DNA from: Dracaena cambodiana | Taxonomy: Eukaryota; Streptophyta; Magnoliopsida; Asparagales; Asparagaceae | Length of the DNA stretch: 64,000 bases | Assembly: GCA_036321105.1 (NCBI GenBank) | Contig: JAYEPQ010000001.1 | Span: forward strand, 13,331,725 to 13,395,724 | Direction: 5' to 3' | Shown here: positions 21,714-31,440 of the stretch, one piece after another | Layout: every line of letters begins with the position of its first letter | How positions within the stretch are numbered: position 1 is the stretch's first letter | The notes under the pieces: generated by a model | Seen by the model: only the letters and a program-made list of their open reading frames with translations | Told to the model about the DNA's origin: nothing | The model's database searches: none | Translations under genes and position numbers: made by a program

Positions 21714-22970
21714 ACTGGCTTAATTCTAGAACCCTGTGATTGGCGATTTTCATTTATAGATTACGCCCTACATGGGATACTACCAGAGGATCCGAAGGAG
21801 GCCGCCTCGATAAAGAGGAAGGCCCCGAGATTCTACTTTGACCGTACACTTCAAATTTTATACAGAAAGTCAAACGATGGCCTGCTACTACGCTGCATAT
21901 CAAAAGCAGAAGCAGATGAAGTGCTGAAGAAAACACATAATGGAGTATGTGGAGCTCATTAATCCAGTCCAAGACTCGGAGACTGCATAAGAAGGCTGGG
22001 ATACTACTGGCCGAAGATGATTACAGAGGCAATGGCATACGCTAAACGGTGACATGTATGCCAAGTACATGCCAATTTTATTCATCAACCCCCAAAATAC
22101 TTGTACAATACTGTTGCTGGTTGGCCATTTGAGGCATGGGGAATGGATATTGTGGGGCCAATAACTCCCCCGTCGTCTAGAGGACATCGGTTTATTCTTG
22201 CAATAACCGATTATTTTTTAAGATGGGCCGAAGCGTGCCCATGAGAGAGGTGAAAACGACAGATGTGATTAAGTTCATCAAGCATCATGTCATTTACAGT
22301 TTTGGTGTCCCCCGAAGGATCATTCATGATAATGAACCGCAATTCATCATCCAGGGATTCTCAAGATTTTGTGATAAGTTCATAATCAAACATATTGCTT
22401 CAATGCCATATAACCCCGCGGCAAATGGGTTAGCCGAAGCTTTCAACAAGACAATCATTAAACTCCTTCGGAAGTTTGTCTCTTCAAACAAAAAGGACTA
22501 GGATGAAAAGCTGGGAGAGTATTTGTGGGCTTATCGCACCACCGTTCGCACTCCAACAAAAGCTACCCTGTTCTCTTTGGTTTACGGAAGTGAGGCCGTC
22601 TTGCCTCTTGAAATCTAGATACCATCATTAAGAGTGGCATTAGCCATAAAGATGACGACAGAAGAGCGCCATCAACAAAGATTGCAAGAACTAGAGGCGT
22701 TAGATGAAAAACGTCTCAGGGCTCAACAACAAATTGAGTTGTATCAAGCCGAATCTCGCGAATGTTCAATAAGAGCGTTAAACCAAGGACCTTTAAACAA
22801 GGAGACTTGGTCCTGGCTATTAAAAAGCCAATGATTCTAACCCACAAGGCTAAGGGTAAATTTGAACTTAAGTGGAAAGGACTGTTTGTTGTGGAGACTG
22901 TATGATGCCGATCAACGACAAATTTCTGAAGAAATATTATGCCTAAACTAAACCAGAATGATGACAGAGT
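21714..22970 (+). pseudogene. integrase, element A
   Basis: Homologous along its length to B's integrase but broken by stops near 21960, 22051, 22240, 22500 and 22618. It retains GDCIRRLGYYWPKMITEAMAYA of the zinc-finger region, with the CHAC Cys-His word damaged by a TGA, and GMDIVGPITPPSSRGHRFIL and DNEPQF in the core. The Glu-bearing NGLAEAFNKTIIKLLRKF follows. The tail KGKFELKWKGLFVVETV is a GPY/F-like C-terminal domain without a chromodomain. The remaining sequence to 22970 matches the end of integrase in B and D (EEILCLN region). Confidence 0.85.
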
Positions 22971-22984
22971 AACTGTCACATCTG

Positions 22985-24650
22985 GTTCAGATCACTAGGA
23001 GTATAACCATCTACTTGTTCAAGTTACGCAGATGAGCACTTGAACTTTTTGCTTAAAACTAGGCATGCGCAATTAGGCGCCTGTGCCGAAATCTGATGAT
23101 CCTGACCCAATCATCTTGGTATGTGCAGTTCAAGTTACGCATGAGAGCCTTGAACCGCCTCCGCTTGTTCAAGTTACACAGATGAGCACTTGAAACTTCT
23201 TGCTTAAAACTAGGCATGCGCAATTAGGCGCCTCTGCCGAAATCTGATGATCCTGACCCGATCATCTTTGTATGTGCAGTTCAAGTTACGCATGAGAGCC
23301 TTGAACCGCCTCTGCTTGTTCAAGTTACGTAGATGAGCACTTGAAACTTTTTGCTTAAAACTAGGCATGCGTAATTAGACACGTCTACCGAAATCTGATG
23401 ATCCTGACCCGATCATCTTGGTATGTGCAGTTCAAGTTACGCATGAGAGCCTTGAACCGCCTCCGCTTGTTCAAGTTACGTAGATGAGCACTTGAAACTT
23501 CTTGCTTAAAGCTAGGCATGCGCAATTAGGCGCCTCTGCCGAAATCTGGTGATCCTGACCTGATCATCTTGGTATGTGCAGTTCAAGTTACGCATGAGAG
23601 CCTTGAACCGCCTCCACTTGTTCAAGTTACGTAGATGAGCACTTGAAACTTCTTGCTTAAAGCTAGGCATGCGCAATTAGGCGCCTCTGCCGAAATCTGA
23701 TGATCCTGACCCGATCATCTTGGTATGTGCAGTTCAAGTTATGCATGAGAGCCTTGAACCGCCTCCGCTTGTTCAAGTTACGCAGATGAGCACTTGACAC
23801 TTCTTGCTTAAAACTAGGCATGCGCAATTAGGCGCCTCTGTCGAAATCTGATGATCCTGACCCGATCATCTTGGTATGTGTATTTCAAGTTACGCATGAG
23901 AGCCTTGAACCGCCTCCGCTTGTTCAAGTTACACAGATGAGCACTTGAAACTTTTTGATTAAAACTGGCATGCGCAATTAGGCGCCTCTGCCAAAATCTG
24001 ATGATCCTGACCCGATCATCTTGGTATGGGCAGTTCAAGTTACGCATGAGAGCCTTGAACCGCCTCCACTTATTCAAGTTACGCAGATGAGCACTTGAAA
24101 CTTCTTGCTTAAAGATAGGCATGCGCAATTAGGTGCCTCTGCCGAAATCTGGTGATCCTGACCCGATCGTCTTGGTATGTGCAGTTTAAGTTACGCATGA
24201 GAGCCATGAACCGCCTCCACTTGTTCAAGTTACGCAGATGAGCACTTGAAACTTCTTGCTTTAAGCTAGGCATGCGCAATTAGGCGCCTCTGTCGAAATC
24301 TGGTGATCCTGACCCGATCATTTTGGTATGTGCTGTTCAAGTTACGCATGAGAGCCTTGAACCACCTCCACTTGTTCAAGTTACGCAGATGAGCACTTGA
24401 ATTTCTTGCTTAAAACTAGGCATGTGCAATTAGGCGCCTTTGCCGAAATCTGGTGATCCTAATCCGATCATCTTGATATGTGCAGTTCAAGTTACACATG
24501 AGAGCCTTGAACCACCTCCACTTGTTCAAGTTACGCAGATGAGCATTTGAACTTTTTGCTTAAAACTAGGCATGCGCAATTAGGCACCTCTGTCAAAATC
24601 TGGTGATCCTGACCCGATCACCTCGGTATTAACAGTTTAAGTTACGTAGG
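22985..24650 (+). repeat. 151-bp tandem array, element A (about 11 units)
   Basis: The marker AGGCATGCGCAATTAGG occurs near 23061, 23212, 23363, 23514, 23665, 23816, 23966, 24117, 24268, 24418 and 24568, a very regular 150-151-bp spacing. Each unit contains TTCAAGTTACGCATGAGAGC, CCGCCTCC(G/A)CTTGTTCAAG and TGACCCGATCATCTTGG. Units differ by scattered point changes. The same unit in reverse complement builds the array of element B. Tandem repeats in the 3' untranslated region are known in Tat/Ogre elements and can seed satellites. Confidence 0.95.
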
Positions 24651-24859
24651 TGAGCCTTGGACTGTTTTACCTAAGCAACTAAATCATTTTGATGACAAGT
24701 TATCTGTTGTGCAAACAAATTTTGTAGCCAACAAGTAAAAGAATCAAAAGACTACCTTTATTCGAAAAGGAATGAAGTCACAAAGAAACAGTAAAGTTCT
24801 CTCTTCTATTACAAGTTCTTATTACAAAAAGAATAAAGGAATAGGAAGAAAAAAAAAAG
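24651..24859 (-). other. 3' UTR and downstream region of the antisense gene, element A
   Basis: This follows the antisense stop on the minus strand. It is T/A-rich there, with TTATTACAAAAAG-like and CTTTATTC words equivalent to the poly(A) signal region of B (11026-11095), then CAACAAG...TGTTGTGCAAAC shared with B. No coding sequence. Confidence 0.45.
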
Positions 24860-25123
24860 TTATGGATCTCCTAGAAGCCTCAATTTATTTGTCGTCTCGT
24901 CAATCACTCGACGACGAGTTTCCTCCATAGAGTGTTGGGCCTGCCGGCGTAAATCATCGTCGTTTATTTCCAGTTGCTGGGCCAACTGCTGACGAGATTT
25001 TTCAATAGTACGACTCCTCATTATGCCTTCCTGTTCGAGCTGTCCTTGTTGAAGAATTAGCTTTTCCCGTTTCTTAACGGATTCCCCTAACCGAGACTCA
25101 CTGGCTTCTAGAATAGCTCGAGC

Positions 25124-25203
25124 CTTAGCAATAGTCTCTCTGGCTCTAAGGATGGTGGCCTGACTTAGCAATAGTCTCTCTGGCTCTAAGGATGGTGGCC
25201 TGA
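25124..25203 (-). repeat. 40-bp tandem duplication in the antisense gene, element A
   Basis: 25124-25163 and 25164-25203 are identical (CTTAGCAATAGTCTC... to ...GTGGCCTGA). Forty is not a multiple of three, so the coiled-coil frame is shifted from here. Element B has one copy at the matching place, so this is a recent, copy-specific event. Confidence 0.95.
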
Positions 25204-26289
25204 CTCCTCTCAATCTTGAAGTCCACTATCTCTAACCCCGTGAGGATTGATTCTTGACTGGCTCGTAGTTCTGCCAACTCCCGAGACCAGACTTCCTCTT
25301 GGCGCCTCAGTTCCTCTTGACGAGCCACTAACTCTGCCCGAAGACGCGCCGATTCGATCTCAGTGATCGCTTCCACATCCGCTTGGCGAACTGTGTTTAA
25401 CGTGTTCACCTGATCTTCCAAAGCTTCCAGGTGGGCTCGGTAAGGAGCTGCTCGGTCACGTTCCCCAATCCTTTCAATATTATTCATTGAACGTCTAAGA
25501 TTAAAGAAATCTCTTCCGTCTAGGATCATTCCGATACACCTCCTTAGTAGCCGCAAAATGTCATTTACACTGTGGTTGAAGAATTCTTCGAGAGGGTCCA
25601 CAGTGTCTGCGTTTAAAGTAGGCAGCGCTAGGAAGATGTCGCTGGGGGAGGAGTAGCGTCCGTTGGGGTCGAGGAAGAAGAAGCCCGTCCCTGTACCAGA
25701 TTCATGACATGAGGGGCCAGTAAAACCAATATGGACTTGGCAGAACTAGGAACCCGAGGAGGAGTATCACTGGTACAGATCATTCGAGTAGCATTATCAG
25801 CAGGAGTAGACGATGGAGTGTTTTCACCCGAAGCTCCCCCCATGGCAGAAGTGGTTGCAAATGAGAACTTCAAATTTTCTTCATCTCCCGCTGGCGGAGG
25901 ACTTGGGGCTGGAGGAGTTACCAACGTCTCAACAACCATAATAGTGGATGGCATTAATACTACTGGCTGAGGAGCAGAGGGCATACCAACAACTACCGGA
26001 AAGGTTTCTTCAGAGCAGACCCCGGGTGTCGGAGATGGCAAACTTGGAGACGGGGGGGCCTCTCTTGCTGCGGCCGCAATGACGACTTCTGTTCTGTCAT
26101 CACTCCCTAGTTCATCAATGGGAGGAATCAATGAAGGAACTGAGCATGTGGCCGACGTGAAGTAGTCTGCATCGAACTCATTTGCAGAACTACCCAAACC
26201 ACCCACCGAGCCAGTTGTGCCAGAATAATCCACCTTTTTCTCAGACTCCCCCCTGGTAGTCGAATGCATAGGCGAATGAGGTTGACTAC

Positions 26290-26372
26290 CTACATCTCAG
26301 AGAAGCAAGCAAAAAGTGTTACACGAGATATAGAAACAGAAGATAAAAATATAAAACCTGAGAGGATCATAC
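26290..26372 (-). other. predicted intron 2 of the antisense gene, element A
   Basis: 83 bp on the minus strand, from CTG|GTATGATC to GATGTAG|GTAGTC, with a T-rich body. The counterpart in B is 9503-9576 (74 bp). Sequence differs between the two introns much more than in the flanking exons, and the joined exons read in one frame in both copies (VSSG then PMHSTT). Confidence 0.65.
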
Positions 26373-28974
26373 CAGAAGACACAAGTCCAGTAGTTGGACT
26401 TGAAGGAGAAGCTGTTGCTGTTTCCAGAAGTACACCCGTTTCGCTACCCAGAGGTTGCGTCGCGGTGTGTTCGACGGATTCTGCGGATAGGGCAGTCGGG
26501 ACCTCAGTATCACCTGAGACTTCAACAGGTCTGCTCTCCTCTCGTGAAGTTGTTGGCAGGGTCGAAGCCAGCAAGTCCGAAGCAAATTTGACCGCCGCCT
26601 CTTGAGGGACTACTAATGACCCTGGGGCCAGTTTCTTCTTCTTCTGGACAGGCCCCTCTTTTGGGGCCCAGCGGCATTTTACGGTCGGATTCCGGGGACG
26701 GGGAACCAAGTCTTGAGGAGCACCGCCAGCATCAGCGTCATCCTCATCACCACATTGTCATCATCATCAGAGTCGTCAACATCTGATGGATCGACCGCTG
26801 CGCCAAGAAATTCGTCCGTTCCTTTCACCCTTATTCTTTTAGCCCCCTTGCAGCTGAAATAAAAGGCCTCTATTTCCTTATAACAACTCCGGTTGATGGA
26901 AAAGTTAGGTACGTCAGCATTTGCGACACTATACCACGTGCAAAAGCTAAGAGTCATGGCTAACTCTGGCGACTTCTGAGGCAGGAGGAATTCAGCTCCA
27001 GTTCCACCAACTACAAAGTGGAATCAGCCGCGGGCACCCTCGTACAAATTTCCTTCATAAGCCAGATTCTTGTTCGGGTTACCCACATAAAGTTGGGAAT
27101 ATCCAAACTGGCGAGTGAAGCGGCTAGGGATGTATGGTTCAATATAACACTTGGTGTCTTGACGATACACCAAGTGTCCGGGTCGGATATTAAGGAGCCA
27201 CCAGAACCCTCCTGAAGATAAAACGATAAAATTGTCCGCTCCAATAATATCCTTGAACTTCGACTAGTATTTCCCACCAGGAAAATCTGGAAAACATCGG
27301 AAGATCTCGTAATTTTGATGATGGCGGAGCGTCTTCCAGATTTGTGACATATAATGACTTTTCCATGTAGAGCGTTCATATAGCTCCACAAGGAAAGGCT
27401 TGTCAGCAGAGGGGTGTTCGGCCGCACTCATTAAAGAGGGGCAGTGCATAACGAGCCATCCCATCAGGTAAGTGTAAGGCATCTCCACCATGGGGTTTGG
27501 AGCCTTCGCCTTGGCAGTCTCCTTTGACTTGCCTTTTCCTTGCCCTTTACCCTTGTCGGTAGAAATAAAACCATTACAGAGCTTTCGTAGTCCCCTCTGT
27601 AGGTTGCACACCATCGCGGGAAGGAGTCCGAAGTGTCGGCCATATGCAAGAAGAACTGCGGGATATACCATGTTCATTGCAATTGCCTCCTTCGGCAAAG
27701 ACGGCACGACGCATCTCTTTAACCATAGCATCAAGAACCCAGCAATGAGACCTCTGTTGGATATGGGGAACTAAGCTTGGTAGTGGAAGCTCTTGAAGAC
27801 TGTGCCAGGGTTGAATCCGCGTTCGTTGGATTCAGCCGTATAAAATATAACACGAGTCTTAGCAATACGGCGATCGATCTCCTTGACATCAACAGGGGCA
27901 TAGCCATGAACTATTGCTGAACTATCTTTGGAGTTTAAGTTGGCAAAAAGGTAATCGGCCCATTTCTTGTGACCAATACCCTGATTACGCACACCAGCCA
28001 CGTCGGCACAGATGCGGTAATGACACATCATCTCCCAGTAAGTAGATACGCTCGTCCCTCACCTTCAGTATATTCAGCTCTTCGGTGGTGGGGATATACT
28101 CTTCATACGGGACTTCGCCCATTGACAATCCGGACACTTCAAACATCTCATGGAGAGCAAGTCCCACCTCACCCACTGGTGTAAAGAAAGTGTCAGTCTC
28201 AGGGCTGTACATCTTCAGGAGACCGAAAAAGTGATGGGCACTCTGAGGAATCCCGAATTGAAAGTTTCTGATAGCTTTGTATAAGCCAATTTCTCTCAGA
28301 ACTGGTTCATGGGAATTTAGCATGTATTGGACAAGGCGGGCCCACCACATATTGCCAGAAGAGTAGACCCAGCCGGCATCCTGAAATCATTAGCTGGGTA
28401 TTGACCTCCTTGCGCCATGAACTCGCGTAGAAAAATTCGTGCGCGAATTGGGATCTCTCCTACTGGGTGCTCCTTAGTGATTCTCCCAGGAAGCAACCCA
28501 GTGATACATCTTGTGGGACCATCTTGGTAAGCCCCGTGTGTGCCCAATTTGCCCGTAGGGACACAATCGTATTCCTGGCTCAGCCCCCACTCCAATTCAC
28601 GGTGCATGGCTAGCCTTTGAAGATAGACTAGAGGGTAGCTACGCTCCATGCTGGCAGAAACATTAGCAAATCACCAGATTGGTAAAGCCACATACACTCC
28701 TCTTTAAAGAGGATCTGGTCTGATTGCCCCATTGCATCTCCAAAAAGGAATGCTGGTTTCTCTAATACATCCCGGTTCATAGCTTCAAAGGGAGCATCCG
28801 TTATGATTTCCCGTGCAGTAGCAGGGATGTATCTGATCAGCTCTTCCCTGCGCTCTCTCAAACCAGACTTGTAGGTAGCAAGAACAGTGGTGAAGCGAAA
28901 CTGGGTGACTGAATCTGCACCCCCGCCATGGCCAAAGTGATGTCCTTGGGAGAGTGCATCCATTGAGTAGCCAA

Positions 28975-29339
28975 CTGCAAGAAGAGAATCAAAGAATCAG
29001 AATAAGATTCTTACAAAAGAAGAGAATCTAAGTACGAAAACGCGGAGTAAAGGATAACTCCGCGCAAAGTTAAGTTGATAACTCCGCGAGAACAAACGCG
29101 AAGCTAAATTGTAACCTCGCGTAAAGAACGCGATAGACAGCAAAAATAACTTCGCGTTTAAAAACGCGGAGATAACGCGATAGCTTTGCGTGGAGGAAGA
29201 TCAGAGATCTTTTCCTTCTTCTCCAAGCCATTTGGCCGGAGTATGGCGATCTCGCCGGTAAAACAAATGATTGGCCGGTTAAAATCGAGCCAAATCACTC
29301 TAAAAATGTTCTAAAAAGCCCTAAAAGTGAGGTTCTTAC
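28975..29339 (-). other. predicted intron 1 of the antisense gene, element A
   Basis: 365 bp, GTAAGAAC donor and CTTGCAG acceptor on the minus strand. It is packed with ACGCGRRGCTA-type words between 29040 and 29190. It matches intron 1 of B in position, phase and parts of sequence (CGGCGAGATCGCC). Confidence 0.65.
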
Positions 29340-29597
29340 CTCCGATAGGCGAGGCGTGGACTGGCTCGCCGCTACCACGACCGCTGCCGCCGCTGCTTGC
29401 GCCAGTCGCAGATGGCGAGGCTGTGCGTGAAGAAGCACGGGTCTTGGGTGCCATTGCTTACGAGATCTTGAAGAAAATCGATGGAAATCGGGTCGAAAAT
29501 CGCTCGGTTGCCTGAGTCACCTGGATCGCCGGAGTTCTGGAGCTCTAATCTCTTAAAAATTCTTCGAATGAAGTAAGGAAGAAAAAGAAGATACTCC

Positions 29598-29605
29598 ATT
29601 TAAAT
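29598..29605 (-). promoter_or_regulatory. TATA-like element of the antisense gene, element A
   Basis: ATTTAAAT, 144 bp before the ATG at 29454, with CCAAGAGGCGGTTT upstream on the minus strand as in B. See 6213-6220. Confidence 0.6.
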
Positions 29606-29859
29606 GAAGAAAACCGCCTCTTGGTAGTCGGCACGAGAATCGGAGCGATAACTGATCAGTTCCTCTCTAAAACGCGAAGCTATTAGCTTCGCGTGGTGAT
29701 GGGAAACGCGAAGCTATTAGCTCCACGCAACTATGCAAAACGCGAAGCTAACTTGGTATTTTAGCTATGCGTTTCTATGAGAAGCTTGGACTTGGCATGC
29801 GCAATTAAACGCCTTTGTCTAAGTTAAATAATCCTTATCTAATAATTTCAGGTACTAAC
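29606..29859. other. upstream region of the antisense gene with palindromes
   Basis: A perfect palindrome has arms ACGCGAAGCTA (29672-29682) and TAGCTTCGCGT (29684-29694) with a one-base centre; two further copies follow to 29775. The stretch ends in words of the 3' tandem region (GCATGCGCAATTAAACGCC). No ORF is convincing. Confidence 0.6.
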
Positions 29860-30277
29860 AAAAGAGGATCCCTAAAGTCTGCTCAAAGAGGGTATTTATA
29901 AACTTTAGTTAGTTATGAGAGTTTCAACAAGAATTGGAATGAAGGTTTCTACAGGAATAGAAATATAATGTTTTTGAATTCATCAAGGATTCTAATCAAA
30001 TATCTTAATTTTGATTGAAATCTCTTGAATTTGATATCTGATTGGACTCAATTCGGGTATTGGATAAACCTAACTCTCAATCACAATCAATTTAGAATTC
30101 TAAGAATCTGCTCACGCAGAGTTTAAATAATCTGGACGCGGAGCTATGGACTTAGCTTCGCGTTTTACTCAACGTAAAGCTAGTCTTCTGGCCAGATGTG
30201 AGGTTACTGATTTAGCTCTGCATTCTGCGAGTTATTTTTATCATCTTCTCTTTACCTAAAAATTTTCACTACCAATA
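29860..30277 (-). repeat. truncated 3' LTR of element C
   Basis: Matches 34605-35032 (AGAGGATCCCTAAAGTC, ATCAAGGATTCTAATCAAAT, CTGCTCACGCAGAGTTT) but lacks the first ~280 bp present in the right LTR. Its inner end reads CACTACCAATA, next to the polypurine tract (minus strand CTTTGGAGGGGTTCC). Confidence 0.85.
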
Positions 30278-31110
30278 GGAACCCCTCCAAAGTTTTCAAA
30301 ATGGTTTATGACTGGGCAAATTTTAAAATATTTTGTATCATCAATTCAGTGATCAGGTTAAGATCAAGAAATTCGACAGAGGCGCCTAATTGCACATGCT
30401 TGGAATTTTGACGAAAACAGTTCAAGGCTCTCACGCATAACTTGAATTTGCATATGCCAAGATGGTCGGGTCAGGTTCATCGAGTTTCAATAGAGACACC
30501 CAATTGCACATGCCTGGTAACTTGGTGGAGACGGTTTAAGTGCTCTCGCGCATATCTTGAATAGAGTTTATTTCATAACATAGATGGTAATAATCCAAAT
30601 CTTACTATCAGAGGTATGCTTAATATGACATGTTTTTAAAAAATGGTAATAGTCCAAATTTTACTATCAGAGATAAGAGCTTAACATAACAGGTTTACAA
30701 GATTTTTAGCAAACTCCCAACTATCAACGGATTTGGGATGTCTTTACCAATTGTTGTTTGCATTGAGTTAGCCATGCTATTCCCCTCAACATGATGAGTT
30801 GTTGAGAAATTGATTTCCTCTCCCTTTTACCTTTAACAACATTGGATAGTTGATTTCATACTTTTACCCCTAGTATTATAAGGTTGGCGAGGAGTTTGAT
30901 CAGCTCTTCCCGTCGCTTTGATAGTATTAGGTAGTTGATTTCATACTTTTACTCTCAGTATGATAGGGTTGGAGAGGAACTTGATCTCATCTTTTTGCCA
31001 CTTTAACAGTATTGGATGGTTGATTTCATACTTTTACCTCTAGTATGATAAGATTGGTAAGGAACTTGATCTCCTCTTCCCGCTTTAACAGCATTGGACA
31101 ACAAAAATTC
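30278..31110 (-). other. 3' non-coding region of element C
   Basis: It contains the polypurine tract, two diverged units of the family tandem repeat (about 30370-30560, words AGGCGCCTAATTGCACATGC and CAAGATGGTCGGGTCAGG), and a four-fold imperfect repeat of about 90 bp (30800-31090, GTTGATTTCATACTTTTAC). The latter corresponds to 51280-51500 of D in reverse complement. No antisense gene is present here, unlike A and B. Confidence 0.6.
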
Positions 31111-31440
31111 GTACTTTTTTGTTATTTGTTGTTTTCTTAATTTTTTTTATCTTTTTATCTTTTTTGTTTTTATTTTAAAATTTTTTATTTATAGCACTTA
31201 ATTAGCTATCCCAATGACTAGCAAGAGTAGTAGAAGCAATATGATGTTTATCACCGTTAATATCTTCGACACTCCCAGCCCAATCTGGCTGCTAGCCAAT
31301 GAGGATGACTATGTCACAGCTGTGGTTCAGAGTATACCCAAGAGGCCAGTTTGCAAGTGCGGGTTGCCCGTGCTTGGTGTTGATCGAGTATTTTTTTTGG
31401 TTTTTCTTGAATTAGCTGAGCAAGTCGATTGTTCGTCTTT
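31111..31440 (+). other. unexplained insert in element C with a small plus-strand frame
   Basis: This lies between the 3' region and the gag remnant and matches nothing else in the window. A T-rich stretch (31130-31195) is followed by an open + frame from an ATG at 31214 (SNMMFITVNIFDTPSP, then NEDDYVTAVVQSIPKRPVCK). Beyond about 31440 this frame is only the shadow of gag. It could be a captured fragment of a host gene or random sequence; I cannot name it. Confidence 0.35.

Larger units (their letters stand above)
24860..29454 (-). pseudogene. antisense plant-mobile-domain-like gene, three exons, element A
   Basis: Minus-strand homologue of the gene at 6366-10977. Predicted exons are 29454-29340, 28974-26373 and 26289-24860; the first exon is 115 bases in both copies and both introns are phase 1. 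It begins MAPKTRASSRTASPSATG. The mobile-domain-like region reads FFTPVGEVGLALHEMFEVSG near 28165, then MLWLKRCVVPSLPKEA near 27710. The C-terminus (24860-25601) is better preserved than in B: SVNDILRLLRRCIGM, then a long coiled coil (LEALEDQVNTLN to NKLRLLGDP). It is broken by a register change near 28640, a CAG-to-TAG type stop near 27770, breaks near 27265, 27030 and 26700, and a 40-bp duplication at 25124-25203. About 1380 residues if intact. Pfam PF10536 is the expected match. Confidence 0.75.
20487..29859 (+). mobile_element. Tat-lineage retrotransposon A, downstream part with antisense gene
   Basis: This is the continuation of the element at 1-3725 after the insertion of B. It holds the end of RT, RNase H, archaeal-type RNase H, integrase (+ strand), a 151-bp tandem array and a three-exon antisense gene (minus strand) with its promoter. 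The sequence homologous to B stops near 29859; A's own 3' LTR is absent, and a truncated LTR of element C follows directly. The missing end is best explained by a deletion that also removed part of C. Confidence 0.85.

Noticed and set aside
23814..24128. Minus-strand frame of 104 residues across the tandem array
   Set aside because: It is only open because the 151-bp unit lacks stops in one frame; no domain, and unit length is not a multiple of three.
22985..24650. Regular array that might be read as CRISPR-like
   Set aside because: Units are contiguous 151-bp repeats with no unique spacers, in a plant retroelement 3' region, and they recur in element B.
28640..28700. Micro-intron explaining the register change in the antisense gene of A (GTGATT...CCAG)
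   Set aside because: It would be about 24 bases, too short for a plant intron, and copy B has no GT at the matching place.
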